From: Pseudomonas costantinii
GTDB lineage: Bacteria > Pseudomonadota > Gammaproteobacteria > Pseudomonadales > Pseudomonadaceae
Length of the DNA: 64,000 bases
Reading direction: 5' to 3'
NCBI RefSeq assembly: GCF_001870435.1
Contig: NZ_MDDR01000037.1
Location: 310,001 to 374,000, forward strand
The notes beneath the pieces were generated by a model, which had not been told where the DNA came from, ran no database searches, and saw only the letters and a program-made list of their open reading frames with translations. Below are positions 1-9,266 of the stretch, piece after piece (the stretch's first letter is position 1; each line of letters begins with the position of its first letter). A program made the position numbers and the translations under genes.

Positions 1-81
1 CTTGCTCGCGAATGCGGTGGATCAGCCAATGAATCTGTTGACTGACCCACCGCATTCGCGAGCAAGCCCGCTCCCACATTT
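1..81. repeat. REP/REPIN-type palindrome, cut by the window edge
   Basis: A perfect 20-bp inverted repeat has arms at 1-20 and 47-66, followed by the GCTCCCACATTTTTT tail typical of Pseudomonas REP sequences. The same tail, CTCCCACATTTTTTACCGC, recurs at about 40630-40648 in this window. The matching left tail (AAATGTGGGAGC...) would lie outside the window, so the element is probably truncated by the edge. REP elements are dispersed, non-coding and mobilised by RAYT transposases; none is encoded here. Confidence 0.8.
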
Positions 82-179
82 TTTACCGCTTTTGATCTAC
101 ACCACTCAGGTCGGCTTTCAGGCCGCCGTGCTGTTGCTTTTGATCTTTTTGATCTTGATCTTAGGCGCCCCGTTAAACC

Positions 180-527
180 ACGCTGGCCGCAAGTAGGCAC
201 GGTGGAGCGGGGAAACCGGCAAGGATGCCGGTTTAGCCGCGCTGGGCCAGGGATGGCCCATCGCGGCGACCCGCGCAGCCGTGCCGGAGTGCGGGCACAC
301 CGAGCCCAGGCGAGGTGCCGAGTGGTGGGGCAAGAGCGTTTTGGTTACTTTTGCGCTGTTCAAAAGTGACCCGCTGTAAGAGCGGAACCCATTTCAGCCA
401 TACCCCAAACAACGGATATGTACTCAGCGGACCAACTGAAAACCACAGAGTCCAAGGCTGTGTAAATCTCTATGGCCATCGCAAGCAAGCCACACACACA
501 CATTGAACCGTTGTCGACTGATAGCAA
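180..527. other. Gene-free stretch with a structured, probably dispersed repeat
   Basis: No credible gene is seen between the REP palindrome and the LysR gene. The block contains nested inverted repeats: AAACCGGCA/TGCCGGTTT at 213-221 and 226-234, and GGGCCA/TGGCCC at 244-249 and 254-259. It is GC-rich up to about 392, with a segment around 330-392 that resembles a multicopy non-coding repeat I associate from memory with P. fluorescens-group genomes. Short open frames here on both strands lack ribosome-binding sites and family features. Whether it is transcribed cannot be told from sequence. Confidence 0.45.
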
Positions 528-1496
528 TCAGTTCGCAAGGCGAGCGCCGCCGACACTGCCACTCAACTCATACGCCGCCAACTCCGCCTGATGCGCCGCC
601 AGAATCTCCGGCAACGAACCGCGCAGGTATTCCACCCACGTCTTGATCTTCGCATCCAGGTATTGGCGCGATGGGTAGATGGCGTACAGGTTCAGCTCCT
701 GGGAGCGGTAGGTCGGCATCACCCGTACCAGCGTGCCGTTACGCAGTCCTTCGATGGCCGCGTACACCGGCAGCAGCCCAACGCCCATGCCGCTGGTGAT
801 CGCGGTTTTCATCGCATCGGCCGAGTTAACCAGGAATGGCGAGGTGTTAATGGCCACGCTTTCCTGGCCTTCGGGGCCATTGAAGGTCCACTTGTCCAGT
901 TGGATCACCGGGCTGACCAGGCGCAGGCAGGCATGGTTGAGCAAATCATGGGGGCGATGGGCACAGCCCTTGGCCTTGACGTAGTCCGGCGAGGCACAGG
1001 CGATGCTGTAGGTGATGCCCAGGCGTTGGGAGACGAAGCCTGAGTCCGGCAACTCGCTGGCGAGCACGATGGACACGTCGTAGCCCTCGTCCAGCAGGTC
1101 CGGCACGCGGTTGGCCAGGGTCAGGTCGAAGGTCACATCGGGGTGAGTACGGCGGTAACGGGCAATCGCGTCGATGACGAAATGCTGGCCGATACCGGTC
1201 ATGGTGTGCACTTTCAACTGCCCGGCGGGGCGCGCGTGCGCATCGCTGGCTTCGGCCTCGGCTTCTTCGACGTAGGCGAGAATCTGCTCACAGCGCAGCA
1301 AATAACGTTTGCCGGCCTCTGTCAGCGCGATGCGGCGGGTGGTGCGGTTGAGCAAGCGGGTTTGCAGGTGGGCCTCAAGGTTGGAGACCGCGCGCGAGAC
1401 GTTAGCCGTGGTGGTGTCCAGTTGCACGGCGGCGGCGGTGAAGCTGCCGGCTTCGGCCACGCAGCTGAAGGCGCGCATGTTTTGCAAAGTGTCCAT
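528..1496 (-). CDS. LysR-family transcriptional regulator (AaeR-like)
   Basis: A 322-residue LysR-type regulator. The N-terminal winged helix-turn-helix spans about residues 1-60 (MRAFSCVAEAGSFTAAA, then NVSRAVSNLEAHL and the RTTRRIALTEAG wing). The LysR substrate-binding domain follows at about 90-300. It is divergent from the efflux operon starting at 1679, and LysR regulators usually control the adjacent divergent operon, so it is probably the effector-responsive regulator of that pump (inference). This parallels AaeR beside aaeXAB in E. coli, whose signals are aromatic carboxylic acids. The effector cannot be read from sequence. The roughly 20-residue tail after the effector domain is low in complexity. 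Confidence 0.88.
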   Translation of the reverse strand: MDTLQNMRAFSCVAEAGSFTAAAVQLDTTTANVSRAVSNLEAHLQTRLLNRTTRRIALTEAGKRYLLRCEQILAYVEEAEAEASDAHARPAGQLKVHTMTGIGQHFVIDAIARYRRTHPDVTFDLTLANRVPDLLDEGYDVSIVLASELPDSGFVSQRLGITYSIACASPDYVKAKGCAHRPHDLLNHACLRLVSPVIQLDKWTFNGPEGQESVAINTSPFLVNSADAMKTAITSGMGVGLLPVYAAIEGLRNGTLVRVMPTYRSQELNLYAIYPSRQYLDAKIKTWVEYLRGSLPEILAAHQAELAAYELSGSVGGARLAN

Positions 1497-1678
1497 GGGG
1501 TGTTCTCAGGGGAGATAGCAAATTGTGACAGAAAGTTACGCCGTCCAGTGATCCCTACCAACGGATTATCGCTTGAACGGTAACAAAGATTCACAGGAAT
1601 GCCAGCTTATCGTCCTCCATTGCGCCCCCTAGAATTGCGCTATCTCTCCCGCTTCACCATCTCAGGAATTCGCTTGCC
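1497..1678. promoter_or_regulatory. Divergent promoter region between LysR gene and efflux operon
   Basis: These 182 nt separate the divergent LysR gene and the efflux operon and must hold both promoters and the presumed regulator site. I could not assign a convincing -35/-10 pair or a clean T-N11-A palindrome by eye. Confidence 0.4.
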
Positions 1679-3190
1679 GTGCCGCGTCGCATCAGCAGAG
1701 AGCTGAAGACTCTCAGTGTTTGGGCCTTATCGTTAGCAATCAGCGGCTGTATCGGAACCGGAGGAATCGCCCCCCAAGGCCAGGCCCTCAACGCCAATAA
1801 TCTGGCCACCGACGAAGCAATCCAGAGCGCCGCCAGGGACGCCCATTGGCCTACCGCGCAATGGTGGCAAGCCTACGGCGACCCCCAACTCAACCGCTGG
1901 GTCGAACTCGCTACTCAAAACAGCCCAAGCATGGCCATGGCCGCCGCTCGGGTGCGTGAAGCGCGGGCCATGGCGGGAATTGCCGAGTCGGCCGAGTCTT
2001 TACAGGTCAACAGCGACACCACGCTTAAGCGCCACAACTGGCCGAAAGATCAGTTCTACGGCCCTGGCGAGCTGAGTGGTGCCAACACCTGGGACAACAG
2101 TTCCACACTGGGATTGAGCTACGCCCTTGACCTGTGGGGCCGCGAAAGCAACACCGCCGAACGTGCCGTCGACCTGGCGCATATGAGCGTCGCCGAAGCG
2201 CGCCAGGCCCAGCTCGAATTGCAGAACAACGTGGTGCGCGCCTACATCCAGCTGTCGTTGCACTATGCCAACCGCGATATCGTCGCCGCGACATTGGTGC
2301 AGCAACAGCAGATTCTCGACTTGGCCAATAAACGCCTGAACGCCGGGATCGGCACGCATTTCGACGTCAGCCAGGCCGAAACCCCGCTGCCGGAAACCCA
2401 TCGCCAATTGGACGCCCTGGACGAAGAAATCGCCCTGAGCCGTAACCAGTTGGCGGCGTTGGCTGGCAAAGGGCCGGGGGAGGGGGCGCAACTTCGACGC
2501 CCGACGCTGTCCTTCGCGGCTGCGCTGAAGTTACCGTCGAGTTTACCGGCGCAACTGCTCGGCCAGCGCCCGGACGTGGTCGCCAGCCGTTGGCAGGTCG
2601 CCGCCCAGGCGCGTGGCATTGACGTGGCCCACGCCGGTTTCTACCCCAACGTCGACCTGGTCGGCAGCCTCGGCTACATGGCCACCGGCGGCACTATGCT
2701 GGGTTTTCTCGGCGGCCAGAAATTCAACTACAACGTCGGCCCGGCAATCACCTTACCGATTTTCGACGGCGGCCGGTTGCGTGCGCAATTGGGCGAGGCC
2801 AGCGCCGGTTATGACATCGCAGTCGCCAAGTACAACCAGACCCTGGTCAATGCGCTCAAGGGCATCAGCGACCAGTTGATCCGCCGCGAATCCATGGACA
2901 AGCAACAAGGCTTTGCTGCGCAGTCGGTGGCCTCGGCGCAGAAAACCTACGATATCGCGATGATCGCCTACCAGCGTGGCCTCACCGATTACCTCAATGT
3001 GCTGAACGCCCAGACCCTGCTGTTCCGCCAGCAGCAGGTCGAGCAGCAAGTGCAGGCTGCGCGCCTGAGTGCCCACGCTGAACTGGTGACCGCCTTGGGC
3101 GGCGGGCTTGGCGCCGGCAACGACGCTGCGCAAGACGCCAAGACCCTCCCAAGCAAGACCCCGGCGGCGCTCGCCGTGTTTGATCACTGA
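1679..3190 (+). CDS. Outer-membrane efflux lipoprotein, NodT/TolC family
   Basis: A 503-residue outer-membrane channel protein. The N-terminus is a lipoprotein signal with lipobox LAISGC (cysteine about residue 24). Two TolC/OEP repeats follow, including WWQAYGDPQLNRWVELA near residue 60, RPDVVASRWQVAA near 300 and the TDYLNVLNAQTLLF segment near 435, as usual for RND/ArAE-type outer-membrane factors. The start is GTG at 1679, which places the signal peptide correctly. It is first in an operon: 10 nt separate its stop from the FUSC pump gene. It probably forms the outer-membrane exit duct for that pump. Residues 480-503 are a poorly conserved tail. Confidence 0.9.
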   Translation: MPRRISRELKTLSVWALSLAISGCIGTGGIAPQGQALNANNLATDEAIQSAARDAHWPTAQWWQAYGDPQLNRWVELATQNSPSMAMAAARVREARAMAGIAESAESLQVNSDTTLKRHNWPKDQFYGPGELSGANTWDNSSTLGLSYALDLWGRESNTAERAVDLAHMSVAEARQAQLELQNNVVRAYIQLSLHYANRDIVAATLVQQQQILDLANKRLNAGIGTHFDVSQAETPLPETHRQLDALDEEIALSRNQLAALAGKGPGEGAQLRRPTLSFAAALKLPSSLPAQLLGQRPDVVASRWQVAAQARGIDVAHAGFYPNVDLVGSLGYMATGGTMLGFLGGQKFNYNVGPAITLPIFDGGRLRAQLGEASAGYDIAVAKYNQTLVNALKGISDQLIRRESMDKQQGFAAQSVASAQKTYDIAMIAYQRGLTDYLNVLNAQTLLFRQQQVEQQVQAARLSAHAELVTALGGGLGAGNDAAQDAKTLPSKTPAALAVFDH

Positions 3191-3200
3191 GTAGGATTTG

Positions 3201-5378
3201 ATGACCCCCTTGCCTGCACCGTTGCGCTGGCTGCATTCCCTTGAATGGCGCCGTGGTTTATTCGACTGGGCACGCAGCGATGGCGTGACCTGGGTGTACA
3301 TCTTCAAGGTGCTGATCGCCGCGTTCCTCACGCTGTGGCTGGCCATGCGCCTGGAACTGCCGCAACCGCGCACGGCGATGATCACCGTGTTCATCGTGAT
3401 GCAACCCCAGAGCGGCCAGGTGTTTGCCAAGAGCTTTTACCGCTTCCTTGGCACCTTGGCAGGGTCGGCGGTGATGGTGCTGTTGATCGCCTTGTTTGCG
3501 CAGAACACTGAATTGTTCCTCGGCGCGCTGGCGATCTGGGTGGGTATTTGCACCGCTGGCGCGACGCGTAATCGCAACTTTCGCGCCTACGGTTTTGTAC
3601 TGGCGGGCTACACGGCGGCGATGGTCGGTTTACCCGCCCTGGCCCATCCGGACGGTGCTTTTATGGCGGCGGTGTGGCGGGTGTTGGAAATCTCCCTGGG
3701 GATTCTCTGCTCCACGCTGGTCAGCGCCGCGATCCTGCCGCAGACCAGCAGCGCCGCTATGCGCAACGCCTTGTACCAACGCTTCGGTGTGTTTGCGCTA
3801 TTCGTTACCGACGGCCTGCGTGGGCGTAGCCAGCGCGAAGAGTTCGAGGCCAGCAACGTGCGCTTTATCGCCGAAGCCGTGGGCCTGGAAGGGCTGCGCA
3901 GCCTCACTGTGTTTGAAGACCCGCATATGCGACGGCGCAACGGTCGGCTCAGTCGCCTCAACAGTGAGTTCATGAGCATCACCACGCGTTTCAATGCCTT
4001 GCACCAGTTGTTGGAGCGGTTGCGCACGAATGAGGCGGATCACGTGTTCGCCGCGATCAAACCTGGCCTGCAAGACCTCGCCGAAGTGCTCGACGGTTTT
4101 TCCGGCCGCTCTCTTACGAGCCCCGACGCCGTGCGCCTGGTCAATCAATTGAGCGCCTACAAGGACGGCTTGCCCGCCAAGGTGCGCAGCCTGCGGGCGG
4201 CCTTCCAACAGGGCAACCCCAGCGAGGCCGAGCAACTGGATTTCCATACCGCGTACGAGCTGCTTTATCGCTTTGTCGACGACCTGCACAACTACGCGCA
4301 AACCCACGCGTCCCTGGCCGACCACAGCCATGCACGCGAAGACTGGGACGAACCCTACACCCCCAAAACTAACTGGCTGGCCTGCGCAGCGTCGGGAATT
4401 CGCGCGTCTTTTATCCTTATTGTGCTGGGCAGTTACTGGGTGGCCACCGCCTGGCCCAGCGGCGCGACCATGACCCTGATCGCCGCCGCTACCGTTGGCT
4501 TGTCCGCCGCCACACCCAACCCCAAGCGTATGGCGTTCCAGATGGCTTGTGGCACCTTGATCGGCGCGCTGGTGGGCTTCGTCGAAATGTTCTTCGTGTT
4601 CCCCTGGATCGACGGCTTCCCGCTGCTGTGCGTGATGCTCGCACCGGTGATTATCTTCGGTTCTTTCCTCGCTTCACGCCCGCAATACGCAGGGGTCGGC
4701 GTGGGTTTGCTGATCTTTTTCAGCACCGGCTCGGTGCCGGATAACCTCACCGTCTACAACCCCTACACCTTTATCAACGACTACATCGCCATGGTCATTG
4801 GCATGCTGGTGTGCGCGGCGGCGGGGGCGATCATTCTGCCGCCCAACAGCCGCTGGCTATGGCGCCGCCTGGAGCAGGATTTACGCGAACAGGTGGTTTA
4901 CGCGATCAGCGGCAAGCTCAAGGGCCTGGCGTCGAGTTTTGAAAGTCGTACCCGCGACCTGCTGCACCAGGCCTACGGCCTCGCCGTCGGCCAGCCGCAA
5001 GTGCAGCGCGACTTGCTGCGCTGGATGTTCGTGGTGCTGGAGGTCGGCCACGCGATCATCGAGTTGCGCAAGGAGCAGGCGATTCTGCCGGTACACCCGG
5101 CGTACGCCGAATCCCAGCCGTGGCGCCAGGCGATCCGCGTGATGGGCCGCTCGCTGATGCGGTTGTTCCTGCAACCCAGTGCGAGCAATTTGGAGCGCGG
5201 CCTGATCGCCGTCGACCACGCCATCAGCCGCGTGCAGGCCACCGACGAACCCTTCGCCCCGCACTTCGACACGTCGGCCCTGCGTCGGGTGAAAAGTTAT
5301 CTGCACTTTATCCGCACTTCACTGCTGGACCCGCAATCGCCACTCGCGGCCCTTAAAGGAGCCCCGCATGCCTCGTGA
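3201..5378 (+). CDS. FUSC/AaeB-type inner-membrane efflux protein
   Basis: A 725-residue aromatic-acid exporter (ArAE) family protein. Hydrophobic clusters lie near residues 30-180 and again near 395-560, separated by a long cytoplasmic segment, giving the duplicated FUSC architecture of AaeB. The motif RTAMITVFIVMQPQSGQVFAKSFYR near residue 55 is typical. A TTG codon sits immediately upstream in frame, but ATG at 3201 is the likelier start. Its 3' end overlaps the small DUF1656 gene by 11 nt. The family exports hydroxylated aromatic carboxylic acids by proton motive force; the substrate here is inferred only. Confidence 0.9.
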   Translation: MTPLPAPLRWLHSLEWRRGLFDWARSDGVTWVYIFKVLIAAFLTLWLAMRLELPQPRTAMITVFIVMQPQSGQVFAKSFYRFLGTLAGSAVMVLLIALFAQNTELFLGALAIWVGICTAGATRNRNFRAYGFVLAGYTAAMVGLPALAHPDGAFMAAVWRVLEISLGILCSTLVSAAILPQTSSAAMRNALYQRFGVFALFVTDGLRGRSQREEFEASNVRFIAEAVGLEGLRSLTVFEDPHMRRRNGRLSRLNSEFMSITTRFNALHQLLERLRTNEADHVFAAIKPGLQDLAEVLDGFSGRSLTSPDAVRLVNQLSAYKDGLPAKVRSLRAAFQQGNPSEAEQLDFHTAYELLYRFVDDLHNYAQTHASLADHSHAREDWDEPYTPKTNWLACAASGIRASFILIVLGSYWVATAWPSGATMTLIAAATVGLSAATPNPKRMAFQMACGTLIGALVGFVEMFFVFPWIDGFPLLCVMLAPVIIFGSFLASRPQYAGVGVGLLIFFSTGSVPDNLTVYNPYTFINDYIAMVIGMLVCAAAGAIILPPNSRWLWRRLEQDLREQVVYAISGKLKGLASSFESRTRDLLHQAYGLAVGQPQVQRDLLRWMFVVLEVGHAIIELRKEQAILPVHPAYAESQPWRQAIRVMGRSLMRLFLQPSASNLERGLIAVDHAISRVQATDEPFAPHFDTSALRRVKSYLHFIRTSLLDPQSPLAALKGAPHAS

Positions 5379-5568
5379 AATCGCCTTCCACGGCATCTAC
5401 ATGCCGACCATGACGTTGATGTTTTTGATCGCGGCAGGGCTGGCCTGGGCGCTGGACCGCTTCCTGGCCGGGTTCGACCTGTACCGTTTTTTCTGGCACC
5501 CGGCGTTGTTGCGCTTGAGCCTGTTCGTTTGCTTGTTCGGCGCGCTGGCGCTGACCGTCTACCGTTGA
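5368..5568 (+). CDS. DUF1656 small membrane protein (AaeX-like)
   Basis: A 66-residue protein with two hydrophobic helices (about residues 10-30 and 43-64) and the N-terminal motif PREIAFHGIYMPTMTLMF of DUF1656/AaeX proteins. An AGGAG ribosome-binding site precedes the ATG inside the end of the pump gene, so the two are translationally coupled. AaeX-type proteins accompany AaeA/AaeB pumps; their molecular role is unclear. Confidence 0.88.
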   Translation: MPREIAFHGIYMPTMTLMFLIAAGLAWALDRFLAGFDLYRFFWHPALLRLSLFVCLFGALALTVYR

Positions 5569-5578
5569 GAATGCCCCG

Positions 5579-6439
5579 ATGAAAAAGTTTTTCAGCCTGC
5601 TCGCGACCTTGCTGGTTCTGGCCCTGGCGATCTGGATTGGTCGCACGTTGTGGGTCAATTACATGGAGACGCCCTGGACCCGCGACGGCCGCGTGCGCGC
5701 CGACATCATCAATGTCGCTGCCGACGTCACCGGTGAAGTCATCGACGTGCCGGTGCATGACAACCAGCTTGTTAAAAAGGGCGACCTGCTGATGCAGATC
5801 GACCCTGAGCACTACCGCATCGCGGTCAAACAAGCTCAATCGTTGGTTGCCTCCCGCAAAGCCACCTGGGAAATGCGCAAGGTCAACGCCCACCGCCGAG
5901 CCGATCTCGACGCCCTGGTGATCTCCAAGGAAAACCGCGACGACGCCAGCAATATCGCTGACTCGGCCCTGGCGGATTACCAACACGCCCAGGCGCAACT
6001 GGAGGCCGCCGAACTTAACCTCAAACGCACCCAAGTGGTGGCGGCGGTGGACGGCTACGTCACCAACCTCAATGTGCACCGTGGTGACTACGCACGCATC
6101 GGCGAAGCGAAAATGGCCGTGGTGGATATGAACTCGTTCTGGGTCTATGGCTTCTTTGAAGAGACCAAGCTGCCCCATGTGAAAGTCGGTGACAAAGCCG
6201 ATATGCAACTGATGAGCGGCGAGACGCTGAAGGGGCACGTAGAAAGCATCTCGCGCGGTATCTATGACCGCGACAACCCCGAGAGTCGCGAGTTGATCGC
6301 GGATGTGAACCCGACCTTCAACTGGGTACGTTTGGCCCAGCGGGTGCCGGTGCGGATTCACATTGATGAAGTACCGGAGGGGGTGTTGCTGGCAGCGGGG
6401 ATTACTTGCACGGTAATCGTCGACCAAACACACCACTGA
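5579..6439 (+). CDS. HlyD-family membrane-fusion protein (AaeA-like)
   Basis: A 286-residue periplasmic adaptor. One N-terminal signal anchor (about residues 5-25) is followed by a biotinyl-lipoyl-like domain (VTGEVIDVPVHDNQLVKKGDLL), a short alpha-hairpin (about 80-145) and a beta-barrel (FFEETKLPHVKVGDKADMQLM). The length matches AaeA/EmrA-like adaptors of ArAE pumps. It is the last gene of the operon, 10 nt after the DUF1656 gene. With the outer-membrane factor and the FUSC pump it should complete a tripartite exporter. The stop faces the convergent exporter operon 37 nt away, with no clear intrinsic terminator between. Confidence 0.9.
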   Translation: MKKFFSLLATLLVLALAIWIGRTLWVNYMETPWTRDGRVRADIINVAADVTGEVIDVPVHDNQLVKKGDLLMQIDPEHYRIAVKQAQSLVASRKATWEMRKVNAHRRADLDALVISKENRDDASNIADSALADYQHAQAQLEAAELNLKRTQVVAAVDGYVTNLNVHRGDYARIGEAKMAVVDMNSFWVYGFFEETKLPHVKVGDKADMQLMSGETLKGHVESISRGIYDRDNPESRELIADVNPTFNWVRLAQRVPVRIHIDEVPEGVLLAAGITCTVIVDQTHH

Positions 6440-6476
6440 GAATGTGCAGGTCGCGCTGCCGGTTCATGACTAATAC

Positions 6477-7379
6477 CTACGGCCCAAACCGCACCAGCAT
6501 CCGCTGACCCACCCGCAGTGACTCCGGCGGTGGCTGATCGAACGCCAATATGCATTCAACCGTGCGCATGTTGGCCCTGACCAATGCATCCTCTTCAAGG
6601 GTGCTGTTGCCCAATACCGAGCTGATGCGCACAACGTGGGCCGACAGCGGTGCTAAAGCGTTGCCGCTGTCATCCGTGATTTCGGCCTTCATTCCAGGGA
6701 CTACCGCGCCGGTGAACGACTCGTTCAGTTCGGCCCTTACGATACGTGCCTGGTTCGGCAGCAAGACGAAGGCGGGTCCGGACTGTGACGAGACTGCGGC
6801 GCCAGGTTGGATCAGGCGACGGACCACCTCGGCGTCGATCGGCGCGCGCAGGCTGCGCTTCGCCAATTCGTAACGTGCGGCCGTCAGTTTTCTCGCTGCA
6901 ACTTCGGCCTCTCCTTGATTCCTTTCAATATCGTCGCGTAACCGTTCGGCGACTTCGTGAGCCTCATCGGCACTCTGCCTGTCGCCCGCACCCGCAGTGG
7001 CTGCCGTTGTCAGGCGACTGGCCTTCTGTTCGGCAAACTTAAGCTGTCTTGCGAGTTGTTTGGCTTGAACCTGAACCTGTTGTTGCTCGGTCTGAGCGGC
7101 ACTGACGGCCAACTGTGCCAGTTCGCTGTCCAGGGTGGCGAGCAGTTGGCCCTTCTTGACATGCTCACCTTCACTGACTTTGATCTCGGCAACTACGCCG
7201 TCGCGAGTGATGCCCAGCTTGAGCAAACCGCCTTCCACATCAATACGGCCGCGAGCCACCGCCAGGTAGGTCGGGGTCGATGCCGCGGGCTTCGAGGGTG
7301 GGTCTTCACGGGAGCAGCCGGGCAGCAGCAAAAGTGCGGTACTTAGAACCAGCCATGGGCGAAGCGAACGCGCGTTCAT
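6477..7379 (-). CDS. HlyD-like periplasmic adaptor lipoprotein (DevB-like)
   Basis: A 300-residue membrane-fusion protein. The N-terminus has a lipoprotein signal with lipobox LLPGC (cysteine about residue 22). A lipoyl half-motif DGVVAEIKVSEGEHVKKGQLLATLD (about 60-85) is followed by an alpha-helical hairpin rich in Gln/Glu/Arg (about 90-175), the second lipoyl half RAPIDAEVVRRLIQPGAAV, and a beta domain. The first codons overlap the ATPase stop by 4 nt. Adaptor plus ATPase plus FtsX-like permease plus TolC-like protein matches DevBCA/MacAB-type export. Lipidation of the adaptor is predicted from the lipobox. Confidence 0.85.
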   Translation of the reverse strand: MNARSLRPWLVLSTALLLLPGCSREDPPSKPAASTPTYLAVARGRIDVEGGLLKLGITRDGVVAEIKVSEGEHVKKGQLLATLDSELAQLAVSAAQTEQQQVQVQAKQLARQLKFAEQKASRLTTAATAGAGDRQSADEAHEVAERLRDDIERNQGEAEVAARKLTAARYELAKRSLRAPIDAEVVRRLIQPGAAVSSQSGPAFVLLPNQARIVRAELNESFTGAVVPGMKAEITDDSGNALAPLSAHVVRISSVLGNSTLEEDALVRANMRTVECILAFDQPPPESLRVGQRMLVRFGP

Positions 7380-8128
7380 ACAGAGTGTTCCTGGGCTCCG
7401 GCCGTAGTGGCCGGTTGGAAGGGGATGGGGTGATCGCTCAAGATGCGGCCGTCTTCTATGGTCAATACCCGGTCAGAGTTGCTGATCAGCCGGGGGTCGT
7501 GACTGACGCACAGCACCGTGGTCCCACGCGTGCGTGCGATCCTGTGCAAAATGTCGATCACGATTTGGCCGTTAGCGGCATCGAGGGCACTGGTGGGTTC
7601 GTCAGCGAATAACAACTGGGGGGCCTTGGCCACGGCGCGGGCAATGGCGACGCGCTGCTTTTCGCCGCCGGACAACTCGGCCGGGCGCAGTTTCATGCGC
7701 GGGCCCAGCCCGACGTCTTCCAGGGCCTCGATGGCGCGTTGTCGTATTTCCTGTGCCGGGAGCCCGAGGTAGCTCAACGGCAACTCGACCTGTTGCAGCG
7801 CAGTCAAGGCTGGAAACAGGTTGAAACCCTGGAATACGAAGCCGGTGTGCTGCAGGCGAAAGTCCTCCAGCGCCCGCGCATCGAGGCTGGCCAGGTCTTG
7901 CCCCAGCGCCGTGGCGCTGCCTTGGTCAGGTCGCTGCAAGCCGCTGAGAATGGCCAGCAGTGTGCTTTTGCCACAGCCGGACGGACCTGAGATCAGGGTG
8001 AGTTCGCCGGGGCATATCGCCAAGCTAATATCATGCAGCACGGGCGTTACGACCCGACCCGAGGTAAACGATTTGCTGATACCGCTGGCTTGAAGCGTGA
8101 CGGGTGTGGCTGATGTCAGGAGGCTCAT
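7376..8128 (-). CDS. ABC transporter ATP-binding protein (DevA/LolD/MacB-type)
   Basis: A 250-residue ATPase with all ABC motifs: Walker A GPSGCGKST near residue 49, Q-loop FQGFNLFPALT, signature LSGGEKQRVAIARA, Walker B LLFADEPTSALD and H-loop SHDPR. The FQxxNLxPxLT segment and short length group it with ATPases that drive FtsX-type permeases (LolD, MacB, DevA). It lies 7 nt after the permease gene and overlaps the adaptor gene by 4 nt, so the three are co-translated. It powers export through the neighbouring permease rather than import, as no binding protein is present. Confidence 0.92.
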   Translation of the reverse strand: MSLLTSATPVTLQASGISKSFTSGRVVTPVLHDISLAICPGELTLISGPSGCGKSTLLAILSGLQRPDQGSATALGQDLASLDARALEDFRLQHTGFVFQGFNLFPALTALQQVELPLSYLGLPAQEIRQRAIEALEDVGLGPRMKLRPAELSGGEKQRVAIARAVAKAPQLLFADEPTSALDAANGQIVIDILHRIARTRGTTVLCVSHDPRLISNSDRVLTIEDGRILSDHPIPFQPATTAGAQEHSV

Positions 8129-8135
8129 GGGCGGT

Positions 8136-9266
8136 CTATCTCAAAAGGCTTGCTGGGTCGGCGTGGCGCAAGGTGCGGATGGCCGCCAGGCCCGACACAA
8201 GTGCCAGGACCATGCTCAGGAACAGACAAGCCAGGGCTGCAACGGGCGAGAGTTCCACCGGCACGTTGTAGTGCCCCGCCAGTACGAAGAACAGGCCGGC
8301 CAGGACCGAACTGCCAAGCAGCCCCAGTGCCCCGACCCAAAACGCCTGCTCCATCACCACTTTGCGCAAGGCATTCACGCCGACGCCAAGGGCGTTCAAG
8401 GTTGCGTATTCGCGGATTGAACCCACGATGGCGGCAACCAGCGTCTGGCTGGTAATTACGGCGCCCACCAGGAAGACAATCGCCGCCAGAAATAGCACGC
8501 CGGCGCCGGCGCCGGTGTCGAACATCCAATACATCTGGGAGCGCTGGGCGAACTCTTTTGCTGTCCATACGGCGTAGCTGCCGAACGCGGAACCGGTGCC
8601 TAGGCGCGCGGCAACCGCATCCGCTTGTGCGGGATCGCGTAGCTTCGCCACCAGGTAGGTAATGCCGTCAGTCGTGGCCGTGGTGTCGAGTTGCCGAGCG
8701 GTGGACAGTGACGCCAGCACATTCACCCCGCCGAGCGCGCGCAAACCGCTGGCGACGCCGACCACGCGGACACGATGACCATTGATGGTCGCGTTATCCC
8801 CAAGGTTGACGCCCAGACTGCTCAGGTCGGCCCGATCAACGATCACTGCCCCGGGTTCGTCCAGGCGAGCACGCAGCTGCGGCGACAGTACGCGACCAAA
8901 TATCATGCCTTGCGGCCCGGCATCGATACCGGAGACAAAGACCGACACGCCACCGGTGTCTCGCGTACCGCGCCAGTCGGCGTCCACCCAGCGGTACGAT
9001 TCCACCCTGAGTACGTCGGCGTCCATGCGCAAGCGCATTTCTACGCCTGGGTCGATCGACCTCCCGAGGTTGACACTTTGGGTGCCGGGATAACCGACCC
9101 AAAGGTCGGCCGTAGAGCCTGTGATGTAGAGGCTGGCACTGCCGAAGATCCCCAGTACCAAGGCGGCCTGGAGCAGCTGCAGCAAGCCTGCGAAGCCCAC
9201 CGCAATCATCGCGGGCAGGAAGCGGCGCCACTCATGGATCAGTGTCAGACGGGCAAGCGCTACCAT
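8136..9266 (-). CDS. FtsX-family ABC transporter permease (DevC-like)
   Basis: A 376-residue permease. One N-terminal transmembrane helix (about residues 15-45) precedes a periplasmic domain of about 210 residues (ITGSTADLWVGYPGTQSVN...), and three C-terminal helices (about 260-365) contain GSIREYATLNALGVGVNALRKVVMEQAFWVGALGLLG, the typical FtsX module. The topology of 1+3 helices fits DevC/LolC/MacB-type mechanotransmission permeases. The start codon overlaps the stop of the upstream outer-membrane gene by one base (TGATG), indicating coupling. Substrate unknown; family members export glycolipids, peptides, siderophores or lipoproteins. Confidence 0.88.
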   Translation of the reverse strand: MVALARLTLIHEWRRFLPAMIAVGFAGLLQLLQAALVLGIFGSASLYITGSTADLWVGYPGTQSVNLGRSIDPGVEMRLRMDADVLRVESYRWVDADWRGTRDTGGVSVFVSGIDAGPQGMIFGRVLSPQLRARLDEPGAVIVDRADLSSLGVNLGDNATINGHRVRVVGVASGLRALGGVNVLASLSTARQLDTTATTDGITYLVAKLRDPAQADAVAARLGTGSAFGSYAVWTAKEFAQRSQMYWMFDTGAGAGVLFLAAIVFLVGAVITSQTLVAAIVGSIREYATLNALGVGVNALRKVVMEQAFWVGALGLLGSSVLAGLFFVLAGHYNVPVELSPVAALACLFLSMVLALVSGLAAIRTLRHADPASLLR

